Assembly (NCBI GenBank): GCA_012974315.1
Contig: JAAXQI010000146.1
Span: 1 to 21,917 of the forward strand
From: Desulfobacterales bacterium
GTDB taxonomy: Bacteria > Desulfobacterota > Desulfobulbia > Desulfobulbales > BM004
Length of the DNA stretch: 21,917 nt
Direction of reading: 5' to 3'
Of the stretch, positions 7,528 to 15,371 are shown piece by piece. The translations under genes and the position numbers were made by a program. A model generated the notes under the pieces. That model saw only the letters and a list, made by a program, of their open reading frames with translations, made no database searches and was not told the origin of the DNA. Numbering within the stretch: position 1 is the stretch's first letter; the number at the start of each line of letters is the position of its first letter.

Positions 7528-9435
7528 TTGTCCAGGATTAAGATTCTTTCAGAACATCTAGCCAATCAAATTGCTGCAGGTGAAGTCATTGAGCGGCCGG
7601 CTTCAGTCGTCAAAGAGCTTCTTGAGAACTCGATTGATGCAGGTGCCAGCCAGATACAAATAGAAATTGAAGGCAGCGGCACCAGACTGATTAAAGTAAT
7701 TGATGACGGTATGGGCATGGATAGCGACGATGCACTGCTCTGTCTGGAGCGGCATGCTACAAGCAAGTTGGGAGGAAGTACAAACGACAGTAACAGGTTG
7801 AGTGCCATCCGGAGCTTAGGATTCAGAGGTGAAGCGATACCGAGTATTGGTTCTGTTTCAAAAATAACTATCACTTCACGAACTGAAAATGACCCATTGG
7901 GTACCCGCCTGGAAGTACGCTATGGAAAAGTTTTAAAGATTCATGAAATCGGTTGCAACAAAGGCACTATTGTTGAAGTCAAGGATCTCTTCGGTAACTT
8001 GCCGGTGCGAAAAAAATTCCTCAAAAGCTCCAGAACTGAACTCCATCATATAGAAGAGATAATCAAAAATTACTGTCTGGCTAATAACCGGCTTGGCATT
8101 ACATATACTGTCAACAGTAATATAATCTGGGATATTCCAGCCGCAACTGACACCCTGGAAGACAGGGTAAAAATGTTTTACGCCAAAAACAGTTCTGAGC
8201 CTTTGATCCCGATCCAGAATCTCTCCCGGTCATCCAAGCTAGATAATGATATTACCGTAGAGGGTTTTTTGCTTTCCCCTGAACAATCATTTGCCACCTC
8301 GACCAAGCTCAGACTGTTTGTCAATGGCAGGGCCGTTAAGGACAGAATGATGGCACATGCTGTAACAGAAGGGCTCTCAGGCTATCTCATGAAAGGCCGC
8401 TCAGCTGCCGGCGTTCTTTTTGTCACCCTCCCACATGAAGAAGTAGATGTAAATGTTCATCCCACAAAACAGGAAATCAGGTTTCAACAACCAAATAATA
8501 TCCATCAACGAATTGTCAGTGGTGTTCGGTCTGCAATGGAAAGTTTCCAAAAGCAATCTAAGCATTCAATTTTTGGCAGTGATACAAATTGGAACGACAG
8601 AAAAGCAGAACAGGTTAGTCACCCAAATAAAGAAACCGATTCTGCAAATAGCCATACGCTCTGGGACCGTTCCCCTGATAGTGTAAAAACAGAACCCACA
8701 GAATCTGTCGTTTACCCGCCTTTTGATAAAGACAAAGACTTCTCTCCTGCCCGGTATAATGAACCCACTGCAACTGCTGAACCCACTGCTCCGTTTCAGC
8801 AAACTGAAATGCCTGCAGACTTTGTGCCTGAGTCACTCAAACCCATTGGACAGTTCATGGACCTCTATCTTCTCTGTGAAGCACGGAGAGGTGAAGAAAA
8901 TTTCCTGGTGGTGATTGATCAGCATGCGGTTCACGAACGGATCCTTTTTGAAAAACTCAAAAAACAGTTTAATTCCAAGCAGATGGAAAGCCAGAATCTC
9001 TTGTTTCCAAAAATGCTGGAACTGACCCCTGAGTCAGCAGAAATTCTTGAAAAAAATAGTGAAGAGATCAGAGCGTTCGGTATTTTTGTGGAGGAATTTG
9101 GAGGGGACAACTTTATCATCAAGGCTGTACCTTCTGTTATAAGCCACCTGGATCCCGAAGAAATTCTGACAGGTATCCTGACACAGTTCTCCTGCTCCGA
9201 TTATAACCACGGAGAAGGCAGAAAACGACAAGATGCAACCAGGCTTGATGACATTCTCGCATCAATGGCCTGCAAGGCAGCCATAAAGGCAGGGCATAAT
9301 TTAAACCCCGTTGAAATGCAACAGCTTCTTAAACTCATGCAGGAAAGCAAGGCATTCACCCATTGTCCACATGGTAGACCAGTTGTACGGATGTTTTCAG
9401 CAGCAGAGATAAAAAAATGGTTCCGCCGCACCTGA
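7528..9435 (+). CDS. mutL: DNA mismatch repair protein MutL (endonuclease type)
   Basis: 635 aa from a TTG start with GGAG (7518-7521) 6 nt upstream; the next residues SRIKILSEHLANQIAAGEV are the canonical MutL N-terminus, so the rare start is well supported. GHKL ATPase motifs are ENSIDAG (33-39), DDGMGM and SLGFRGEA. A low-complexity linker (about 350-435) joins to the dimerisation domain. This domain carries DQHA(X)2E(X)4E at 464-475, the metal-binding nicking motif, plus ACKAAIKAGH and HCPHGRP near 612-617. This is therefore the endonuclease form used in bacteria without MutH, where it nicks the strand to be repaired after MutS recognises a mismatch. Confidence 0.97.
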   Translation: MSRIKILSEHLANQIAAGEVIERPASVVKELLENSIDAGASQIQIEIEGSGTRLIKVIDDGMGMDSDDALLCLERHATSKLGGSTNDSNRLSAIRSLGFRGEAIPSIGSVSKITITSRTENDPLGTRLEVRYGKVLKIHEIGCNKGTIVEVKDLFGNLPVRKKFLKSSRTELHHIEEIIKNYCLANNRLGITYTVNSNIIWDIPAATDTLEDRVKMFYAKNSSEPLIPIQNLSRSSKLDNDITVEGFLLSPEQSFATSTKLRLFVNGRAVKDRMMAHAVTEGLSGYLMKGRSAAGVLFVTLPHEEVDVNVHPTKQEIRFQQPNNIHQRIVSGVRSAMESFQKQSKHSIFGSDTNWNDRKAEQVSHPNKETDSANSHTLWDRSPDSVKTEPTESVVYPPFDKDKDFSPARYNEPTATAEPTAPFQQTEMPADFVPESLKPIGQFMDLYLLCEARRGEENFLVVIDQHAVHERILFEKLKKQFNSKQMESQNLLFPKMLELTPESAEILEKNSEEIRAFGIFVEEFGGDNFIIKAVPSVISHLDPEEILTGILTQFSCSDYNHGEGRKRQDATRLDDILASMACKAAIKAGHNLNPVEMQQLLKLMQESKAFTHCPHGRPVVRMFSAAEIKKWFRRT

Positions 9436-9528
9436 TTTCCTACACAATTCTCTCAAAAGTTATCATATCAAATTATCCTCCATTTTAAGCTTTGTTTCTG
9501 CAGCAGTTCGCAGCTGCACCCATTCAAC

Positions 9529-9556
9529 TTGCTAACAAATGAATTTGTGGTACAAT
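9529..9556 (+). promoter_or_regulatory. Candidate sigma-70 promoter of the trehalose operon
   Basis: TTGCTA (9529-9534) and TACAAT (9551-9556) are separated by 16 nt, about 44 nt before the ATG at 9600. This is the best match in the 164-bp gap between mutL and the four-gene operon. The match is by eye only. Confidence 0.4.
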
Positions 9557-9599
9557 TTTATACTAACTTTTAAAATTCTTCATCTTTCAGGAGTTATTC

Positions 9600-10289
9600 A
9601 TGACGAATGCAACTGGTGATGTTCAGAAAAAACTTCCTTTTGCTGTAAAAGACTGCGCCCTCATCACAATTGCCACCGGAATCAAGGTGCAAAACCTGAA
9701 AGAATTTGCCGTGGCCTTGAAAGATGTGCCTTTGGGAAGTATTTATCATCACTTCTGGGGCCGCCTCCTCCGGGCATTATTCGATGAACCGGAATATAAT
9801 AATGATTTCGCCTCCTGGGCCTCCCGTGGCCTTCATGATAAATCCCTGGCAGAACACCTTAGTATGGTAATTCCTACTGACTATAAAGACCTGGAGGGAT
9901 TGCGGCAGGAAATGGTGGAAGTTGTTGAGCAGCATTTGGATGAATCCGAGTATGTACCTTGGGCCAAAGCAGATCAGCAATTCCATTTCCTCAAATCTCA
10001 GATCGTGATTTTTGATACCGGTCTTCGCTATGATCATCCTGCTGAATTGGTTTCTCAAATTAAGAAATTATCCACGGGAAGTATCTATTACCATTTTATT
10101 GATGCCCGCAACAGGACAGAGGAGCGTCATGACGATTTCTCATCCTGGCTGAACGGTTTTGATGGGGATGAGTTTAATGAGTTAACACGAAACCTCTGCA
10201 GCATGGACCCTTATTTTTCATCCTTAAAAGAGATACGCCTCAACGTCAGTAATATTTTTCAGAAGTTCTTGAAAAAAGGAGAACAATGA
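9600..10289 (+). CDS. DUF5752 family protein with internal duplication
   Basis: 229 aa; ATG 9600 is preceded by AGGAG with 6 nt spacing. I recognise the family (DUF5752), whose members are typically encoded beside trehalose/glycosyltransferase genes; no biochemical role is known to me. The protein is two related halves. Residues 18-113 contain ALITIATGIKVQNLKEF, GSIYHHF (46-52) and DFASW (69-73). Residues 132-224 contain QIVIFDTGLRYDHPAEL, GSIYYHF (160-166) and DFSSW (179-183). There is no signal peptide or membrane helix, so it is probably cytoplasmic. It is the first gene of a four-gene unit and overlaps the next by 4 nt. It could be a regulator, scaffold or small enzyme of the trehalose pathway; that is conjecture. 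Confidence 0.8.
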   Translation: MTNATGDVQKKLPFAVKDCALITIATGIKVQNLKEFAVALKDVPLGSIYHHFWGRLLRALFDEPEYNNDFASWASRGLHDKSLAEHLSMVIPTDYKDLEGLRQEMVEVVEQHLDESEYVPWAKADQQFHFLKSQIVIFDTGLRYDHPAELVSQIKKLSTGSIYYHFIDARNRTEERHDDFSSWLNGFDGDEFNELTRNLCSMDPYFSSLKEIRLNVSNIFQKFLKKGEQ

Positions 10290-11554
10290 AAAGGCAGAGC
10301 AAGCAGTCCTTGCAAAACATGCTGGCTGAATACAAAGCTGTCACCAGTCCCAATGTCATACATCAGCTTGAGCAACTGGCCGCTCCCCTCAAGGGGGCCA
10401 AAGTCTTGCATATCAACTCTACCAAAGAAGGCGGGGGCGTCGCTGAAATACTCCACAAGCTCATCCCGCTCAAACAAGCTTTAGGCATTGATGCAGATTG
10501 GGAAATTATTAACGGAAATCAGGAATTCTACCAATGCACCAAAGGATTCCATAACGCTTTGCAGGGAATGAACCAGTCCATTTCTGAAAAACTCCTGCGA
10601 AATTATGAAAAAACAAACAAGGAAAATGCAGAAAGGCTCAATAGTAAGCTAAAAGACGCTGACTTTGTCTTTATTCATGACCCGCAACCAGCTCCACTGT
10701 TAAAATTAACTCCTAAGCGGAGGGGAAAATGGATATGGCGCTTCCATATTGATGCCAGTAAACCATACCGGAATGTGTGGAAATATTTACGGGAGTGGAT
10801 CATACCCTATGATGCCAGCATCTTTTCCCTGCCGGAATTCGCTCAACCTCTTCCCCACCCGCAATATATAATTGCTCCCAGCATTGATCCGCTGAGCGAG
10901 AAAAATTGCCCGCTGCCGGAACATGAAATTGACAATGTTTTTTCTGAGTTCAACCTTGACCCTGAACTGCCGCTGATAACTCAGGTTTCACGCTATGACC
11001 GCTTCAAAGATCCGGTTGGTGTTATTGAGGCGTACAAGTTGGCAAGTAAACTGACCCCCCTGCAGCTTGTCCTGGCAGGAGGCGGTGCCAGTGACGACCC
11101 GGAAGGGGAAGCTGTGCTCAACGAGGTAAAACAGGCTTCTAATGGAGCACCAAATATTCACGTTCTCCTCCTGCCTGCCGATGCCAACCGTACCATCAAT
11201 GCCCTGCAAAGGGCATCTGATATCGTTCTGCAAAAATCAATCAGGGAGGGTTTTGGGCTGACCGTTTCAGAAGCCATGTGGAAAGGTAAGCCGGTTATCG
11301 GCGGTGATACTGGCGGCATTCGTCTTCAGGTCATAGACCATTATACAGGTTTTCTGGTTCGTACCCCTGAAGGTGCTGCACTGAGAACTCGATACCTGCT
11401 GCATCGCAGAGACAAACTTGAGGAAATGGGCATGCGTGCCAAACGTTTTGTTCGAGAAAATTTTCTTATCACCAGACATATACGCGAATATCTGACTCTT
11501 ATGGTTGGTCTTACAAGCGGAGATGATGAGCGCATCAATGTAGGAAAATCATAA
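10286..11554 (+). CDS. treT: TreT-like trehalose synthase (GT4 glycosyltransferase)
   Basis: 422 aa, the usual size of trehalose glycosyl-transferring synthase (TreT). The start overlaps the previous stop by 4 nt and has AAAGGAG upstream. The N-terminal Rossmann half has KVLHINSTKEGGGVAEILHK (GGG at 49-51), a TreT signature, plus FVFIHDPQPAPL and WRFHIDASKP. The C-terminal half has TQVSRYDRFKDPVGVIEAY and the GT4 nucleotide-sugar motif EGFGLTVSE (E-x7-E, about 321-329). It then reads AMWKGKPVIGGDTGGI. TreT joins glucose from an NDP-glucose donor directly to glucose to make trehalose. The overlap with otsB (TAATG) indicates coupled translation. A different acceptor sugar is possible, since closely related GT4 enzymes differ in acceptor. 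Confidence 0.82.
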   Translation: MKRQSKQSLQNMLAEYKAVTSPNVIHQLEQLAAPLKGAKVLHINSTKEGGGVAEILHKLIPLKQALGIDADWEIINGNQEFYQCTKGFHNALQGMNQSISEKLLRNYEKTNKENAERLNSKLKDADFVFIHDPQPAPLLKLTPKRRGKWIWRFHIDASKPYRNVWKYLREWIIPYDASIFSLPEFAQPLPHPQYIIAPSIDPLSEKNCPLPEHEIDNVFSEFNLDPELPLITQVSRYDRFKDPVGVIEAYKLASKLTPLQLVLAGGGASDDPEGEAVLNEVKQASNGAPNIHVLLLPADANRTINALQRASDIVLQKSIREGFGLTVSEAMWKGKPVIGGDTGGIRLQVIDHYTGFLVRTPEGAALRTRYLLHRRDKLEEMGMRAKRFVRENFLITRHIREYLTLMVGLTSGDDERINVGKS

Positions 11555-12342
11555 TGGAGGATCCGAGGTTATGCTCCCTGGAAACTTTTTGGCAACCACT
11601 GCAAACTGCCAAACAAAGAGTTTTGCTCCTTGATTATGATGGCACCCTGGCCCCCTTTCGCCAAAAGAGAGACAAGGCCTTTCCTTATCCAGGCGTAAGT
11701 GAAATCCTGGAGAAGATTCAACAATCAGGAAAAACCCGTTTGATCATTGTCAGTGGCCGCAACATCAAGGATGTTATATCCCTGCTTGGTCTTGAACAAC
11801 TTCCTGAAATCTGGGGTGGTCACGGTTTTGAACGTTTACTGCCAGATACCACACTGCAAAGAAAAAAAATTCCCGCCACATGTTCACTCAATCTGCAAAA
11901 AGCTTTTCTCTGGGCCAGGAAACATGGGTATGAGAACAATTGTGAGCAAAAAACTTCCTCCCTGGCTTTTCATTGGAGGGGGCTGAAAGAAGAAATTATA
12001 GAGCAACTTCAAAAAAAAGTAGGCACGGCCTGGAAACCACTCACCGAAGGGCAGCGCCTTGAAATTCATCCATTTGATGGTGGCCTTGAACTCCGATGCG
12101 CTGGAATAGATAAAGGAGATACGATAAAACAAATACTTGATGAGTGTGCACAGGATACAATAATAGCTTACCTGGGCGATGATCTCACCGACGAAGATGC
12201 TTTTAAGGCTTTAAAGGGGAAAGGGCTATCAGTGCTTGTAAGAGATACTCACCGGGAGACACTGGCTGATTGCTGGTTAACACCACCTGGTGAGTTACTG
12301 GATTTTTTGCACAACTGGTTCAGGTCTTCCACAAAAATATAA
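11554..12342 (+). CDS. otsB: Trehalose-6-phosphate phosphatase
   Basis: 262 aa. HAD-superfamily hydrolase with motif I LLDYDGTLAPF (nucleophile Asp27, acid/base Asp29), motif II IIVSGR, the OtsB-specific GGHGFE, and motif IV LGDDLTDEDAF near residue 210. A cap domain including LEIHPFDGGLELRCAGIDKG lies between. It hydrolyses trehalose-6-phosphate to trehalose. It overlaps its neighbours on both sides by one base (TAATG), so it is translationally coupled to the TreT-like gene and to otsA. Length and motifs are normal for the family. Confidence 0.95.
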   Translation: MEDPRLCSLETFWQPLQTAKQRVLLLDYDGTLAPFRQKRDKAFPYPGVSEILEKIQQSGKTRLIIVSGRNIKDVISLLGLEQLPEIWGGHGFERLLPDTTLQRKKIPATCSLNLQKAFLWARKHGYENNCEQKTSSLAFHWRGLKEEIIEQLQKKVGTAWKPLTEGQRLEIHPFDGGLELRCAGIDKGDTIKQILDECAQDTIIAYLGDDLTDEDAFKALKGKGLSVLVRDTHRETLADCWLTPPGELLDFLHNWFRSSTKI

Positions 12343-13799
12343 TGGCAAAGCAAAAACAAAAAATCAATAAGCGGCTGATTGTTGTTTCCAACAGGCTGCC
12401 AATTGTTATCAGCAAAGAAAACGACCAGTGGGGGATACAGCCTGGTTCAGGTGGTCTGATAACCGCGCTTACCCCGATTTTAAAAGAAAACAAAAGTCTC
12501 TGGGTCGGTTGGCCTGGAACCGGTGGAAAAGCACCAATAAGGAAACTGCTTGATCAATTTGGCTCGGAACAGGGATATAAATTGGTGGGCATCCCTTTAA
12601 GTCAGCAGGAGATTGAACGCTATTACTGGGGCTTTTCCAACGGCACACTCTGGCCACTTCTCCATGACCTTCTCGGCTATTGCAAGTTTAATCTGGAAGA
12701 CTGGCAGACATATGTTGCAGTAAATAAAAAATTTGCCCGGGCTATAAAAAAGCTGAACCGGGAAAATGACATTATCTGGGTCCATGACTACCAGCTTTCC
12801 ATGGTTGGTCATTTTCTAAAAAAATTAAAAGTCCGGCAGCCTCTGGCATATTTTCACCATATCCCTTTTCCTTCCCTTGATCTACTCCGAAGACTTCCCT
12901 GGAAGACAGAATATACAAAAGCCTTACTAGCCTTTGATCTGTTAGGTTTTCAGACCCTTCGTGACCGACGGAATTTTGTCAATACCGTCACCAGCCTCAT
13001 ATCCGAGGCCTCGATCCTTCAAAGACAGCGCAATTTTACTCTGATAAAATACGGGGAACGGATTATCCAGGCAAGAAATCTTCCCATAAGCATTGACTTT
13101 AACGAGTTTAATAATGCTGCCCATTCCCCGGAAGTTCAGGATGCAGCCTGGTACCTGCATGAAAACCTGCACGAACGGCAGTTGATGCTGGGTATTGATC
13201 GACTTGACTATACCAAGGGGATCCCGGAACGTTTTCTTGCCTTTGAGCTGGCCTTGGAGAAATATCCTGAACTCAAACAAAAAATCTCCCTGCTGCAGGT
13301 AGTTGTTCCCAGCCGCACACTGGATCCCTATTACCAAAAATTAAAAGAACAACTTGAACAGATGACGGGCCGTATCAATGCACGCTTCGGTGATGCCGGC
13401 TGGATACCAATCCATTATATTTTCCGCAGTCTGGACAATACGCAACTCATAGCCCATTACAGAACATCTGAAATCGCCTTCATAACTCCCTTAAGGGACG
13501 GGATGAACCTGGTGGCCAAGGAATATTGCGCCTGTTCAGTTGAAAATAATGGCGTGCTGATCTTAAGTGAATTCGCCGGCGCAGCAGATCAGCTGGGAGA
13601 AAAGGCCCTGCTGGTTAATCCCTACGATATTGAAAAAACTGCGGATACTATTTACCAGGCATTCACCATGCCCCTGGAAGAACGCCAACAACGTATGCGA
13701 TGGCTCCGAAACCAGATACAAAGAAATGATGTTCACCAATGGCTCCGCTACTTTATGAGAGCCCTGGATGGAGTGGATTCAAACACAGATTTTTCCTGA
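12342..13799 (+). CDS. otsA: Trehalose-6-phosphate synthase (GT20)
   Basis: 485 aa. GT20 landmarks in order: VVSNRLPIVI (14-23), GSGGLITAL (35-43), WVGWPG (54-59), YYWGFSNGTLWPLLH, WVHDYQLSMV, HHIPFPS, GIDRLDYTKGIPERFLAFE (UDP-glucose-binding Arg and Lys), VVPSR, PLRDGMNLVAKEY and LILSEFAGAA. The enzyme condenses an NDP-glucose with glucose-6-phosphate to give trehalose-6-phosphate in the cytoplasm. It is the last gene of the four-gene unit and overlaps otsB by one base. Presence of both OtsA/OtsB and a TreT-like enzyme in one unit gives two possible entries to trehalose. Confidence 0.96.
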   Translation: MAKQKQKINKRLIVVSNRLPIVISKENDQWGIQPGSGGLITALTPILKENKSLWVGWPGTGGKAPIRKLLDQFGSEQGYKLVGIPLSQQEIERYYWGFSNGTLWPLLHDLLGYCKFNLEDWQTYVAVNKKFARAIKKLNRENDIIWVHDYQLSMVGHFLKKLKVRQPLAYFHHIPFPSLDLLRRLPWKTEYTKALLAFDLLGFQTLRDRRNFVNTVTSLISEASILQRQRNFTLIKYGERIIQARNLPISIDFNEFNNAAHSPEVQDAAWYLHENLHERQLMLGIDRLDYTKGIPERFLAFELALEKYPELKQKISLLQVVVPSRTLDPYYQKLKEQLEQMTGRINARFGDAGWIPIHYIFRSLDNTQLIAHYRTSEIAFITPLRDGMNLVAKEYCACSVENNGVLILSEFAGAADQLGEKALLVNPYDIEKTADTIYQAFTMPLEERQQRMRWLRNQIQRNDVHQWLRYFMRALDGVDSNTDFS

Positions 13800-13825
13800 T
13801 AGTACATCCATCTTCATTCCTGTAA

Positions 13826-13842
13826 GAGTAATGTCAATACTC
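13826..13842 (+). terminator. Weak hairpin after otsA
   Basis: GAGTA (13826-13830) and TACTC (13838-13842) can pair around a 7-nt loop, 27 nt after the otsA stop. No clear T-run follows, so any terminator role is doubtful. Confidence 0.2.
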
Positions 13843-13913
13843 ACTCCTCTATAGTTTACCTTTCAACCATAAAATGCTAATTATATTATTCTGTACAACC
13901 GATTTGCTTACCT

Positions 13914-13938
13914 GGGGACAGATTTAAAATCTGTCCCC
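13914..13938. repeat. Perfect 12-bp palindrome, REP/RAYT-type
   Basis: GGGGACAGATTT (13914-13925) is followed by one A and the exact reverse complement AAATCTGTCCCC (13927-13938). I recognise this palindrome as one commonly found beside REP-associated tyrosine transposase genes (IS200-like) in deltaproteobacteria. No transposase is in the window. It sits 20 bp before the trmFO start. Confidence 0.7.
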
Positions 13939-13958
13939 TTTGAAATTCAGGATAATAT

Positions 13959-15317
13959 ATGGACACAACTGACAAAAAACTCATAATCATCGGTGGTGGA
14001 CTGGCTGGAACCGAGGCAGCCTGGCAGGCAGCCAGGCTTGGGTGCCAGGTTACTCTGCACGAGATGAAACCCCTGGTTTTCAGCCCCGCTCATCATTCCC
14101 CCCTGCTGGCCGAGCTTGTCTGCAGTAACTCGCTTCGCTCCGATGCCGTCAATTCGGCAGTGGGACTTTTAAAGCAGGAAATGCGGAATCTGGGTTCACT
14201 GATCATGGAATCTGCTGAACAGACCAGGGTGCCTGCCGGGAAGGCACTGGCTGTTGATCGCGAGAAATTTGCCCGGTTTATAACAGATAAAATAGAAGGA
14301 AATGATCGGATCACCATTATCAGAGACGAAATCAGGGAAATCCCTTCACCGCTTCCCGAAGCACCGGTAACAATTCTTGCTACCGGTCCTCTCACCTCTG
14401 AATCCATGACAGACTCGCTTGGAAAACTTACAGGTACAGACCATCTGGCCTTTTACGATGCAATAGCTCCGATTGTTGAAGCTGAATCACTGGATAGAAG
14501 CATCATTTTCCAGGCATCCCGCTATGACGATGGCCCTGGCGATTATCTCAACTGCCCCATGGATAAGGCCCAGTATGAAAATTTTATTACAGAAATTACC
14601 AAAGCACAAAAGGTGCCCCTCAAAAGTTTTGAGAAGCACAAATATTTTGAGGGATGCCTGCCCATTGAGGTCATGGTGGAACGGGGCCCTGAAACCCCAC
14701 GGTTTGGCCCCATGAAACCAGTCGGGTTGATTGATCCCCGCACCGGTCGGGAAACACACGCTGTTATCCAACTCCGCAAGGAAAACAAAGAGGGAACCCT
14801 TTACAACATGGTGGGGTTCCAGACCAAGCTCACCTATGGTGAACAGAAAAGAATATTCAGAATGATTCCGGGAATGGAACGGGCGGAGTTTTCCAGACTT
14901 GGATCTATTCACCGGAATACTTTCATTTGCGGACCTGAACTTCTCCTGCCAAGCCTGCAGATGAAAAAACGGCCTGATCTAATACTTGCCGGCCAAATAA
15001 CAGGAGTTGAAGGCTATGTTGAATCAACAGCCATAGGGTTATTGGCCGGCATAAACGGAGCACGGCTGCTTCACGGGAAAAGCCCTGTTATCCCTCCTCT
15101 CGAAACAGCCCTTGGTTCCTTAATCACCCATCTGACCGCAGGCGAACCGAAGCGTTTTCAACCCTCTAACATCAACTTCGGGCTTTTCCCACGACTGCAG
15201 CAAAAAACACCCAAAAGATTCCGCGGTGAAAAATACGCCGAGCGGGCGCTGCAGGCTTTAACGCGGCGAAAAATATGCGGAGCGGGCGCTCCAGGCATTG
15301 ACAATCTGGCAGGCTGA
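13959..15317 (+). CDS. trmFO: TrmFO, tRNA (uracil-54-C5) methyltransferase, folate- and FAD-dependent
   Basis: 452 aa as read. N-terminal FAD motif IIGGGLAGTEAAWQAARLG followed by LHEMKP; ELVCSNSLRS (Cys near 55) and FEGCLPIEVMVERG (Cys near 233) carry the two family cysteines. GQITGVEGYVESTAIGLLAG and EPKRFQPSNINFGLFP are conserved C-terminal segments. TrmFO makes ribothymidine at position 54 of tRNA using methylene-tetrahydrofolate. The C-terminus is odd. RGEKYAERALQAL (bases 15222-15260) is encoded a second time 40 bp later in the +1 frame, so this frame ends in a nonsense tail TRRKICGAGAPGIDNLAG. The natural ending is probably ALQAL followed by TIWQAEINSN with stop TAA at 15331-15333, reached from the second copy. 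A GATAATAT stretch before the ATG is only a weak ribosome site. Confidence 0.93.
   Translation: MDTTDKKLIIIGGGLAGTEAAWQAARLGCQVTLHEMKPLVFSPAHHSPLLAELVCSNSLRSDAVNSAVGLLKQEMRNLGSLIMESAEQTRVPAGKALAVDREKFARFITDKIEGNDRITIIRDEIREIPSPLPEAPVTILATGPLTSESMTDSLGKLTGTDHLAFYDAIAPIVEAESLDRSIIFQASRYDDGPGDYLNCPMDKAQYENFITEITKAQKVPLKSFEKHKYFEGCLPIEVMVERGPETPRFGPMKPVGLIDPRTGRETHAVIQLRKENKEGTLYNMVGFQTKLTYGEQKRIFRMIPGMERAEFSRLGSIHRNTFICGPELLLPSLQMKKRPDLILAGQITGVEGYVESTAIGLLAGINGARLLHGKSPVIPPLETALGSLITHLTAGEPKRFQPSNINFGLFPRLQQKTPKRFRGEKYAERALQALTRRKICGAGAPGIDNLAG
15222..15301 (+). repeat. 40-bp tandem duplication in the trmFO tail
   Basis: Bases 15222-15261 and 15262-15301 are copies that differ at 6 of 40 positions. 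Read in their own frames, both encode RGEKYAERALQAL, and every difference is at a third codon position (GGT/GGC, TAC/TAT, GCC/GCG, CTG/CTC, GCT/GCA, TTA/TTG). The 40-bp offset shifts the frame by one base. Confidence 0.9.
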
Positions 15318-15323
15318 AATCAA

Positions 15324-15351
15324 TTCAAATTAATACGATTTTCATTATATA
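15324..15351 (+). promoter_or_regulatory. Possible promoter of the selenoprotein gene
   Basis: TTCAAA (15324-15329) and TATATA (15346-15351) lie 16 nt apart, 20 nt before the ATG at 15372. The -35 match is poor and the region is AT-rich, so this is a weak call. Confidence 0.25.
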
Positions 15352-15371
15352 AAACAATCACAGGAGACATC

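Noticed and set aside
12942..13337. Antisense open frame of 131 codons in otsA
   Set aside because: Shadow of the GT20 coding frame with no independent support.
14487..14912. Antisense open frame of 141 codons in trmFO
   Set aside because: It lies wholly inside a strongly conserved gene and its translation has no recognisable motif or ribosome site.
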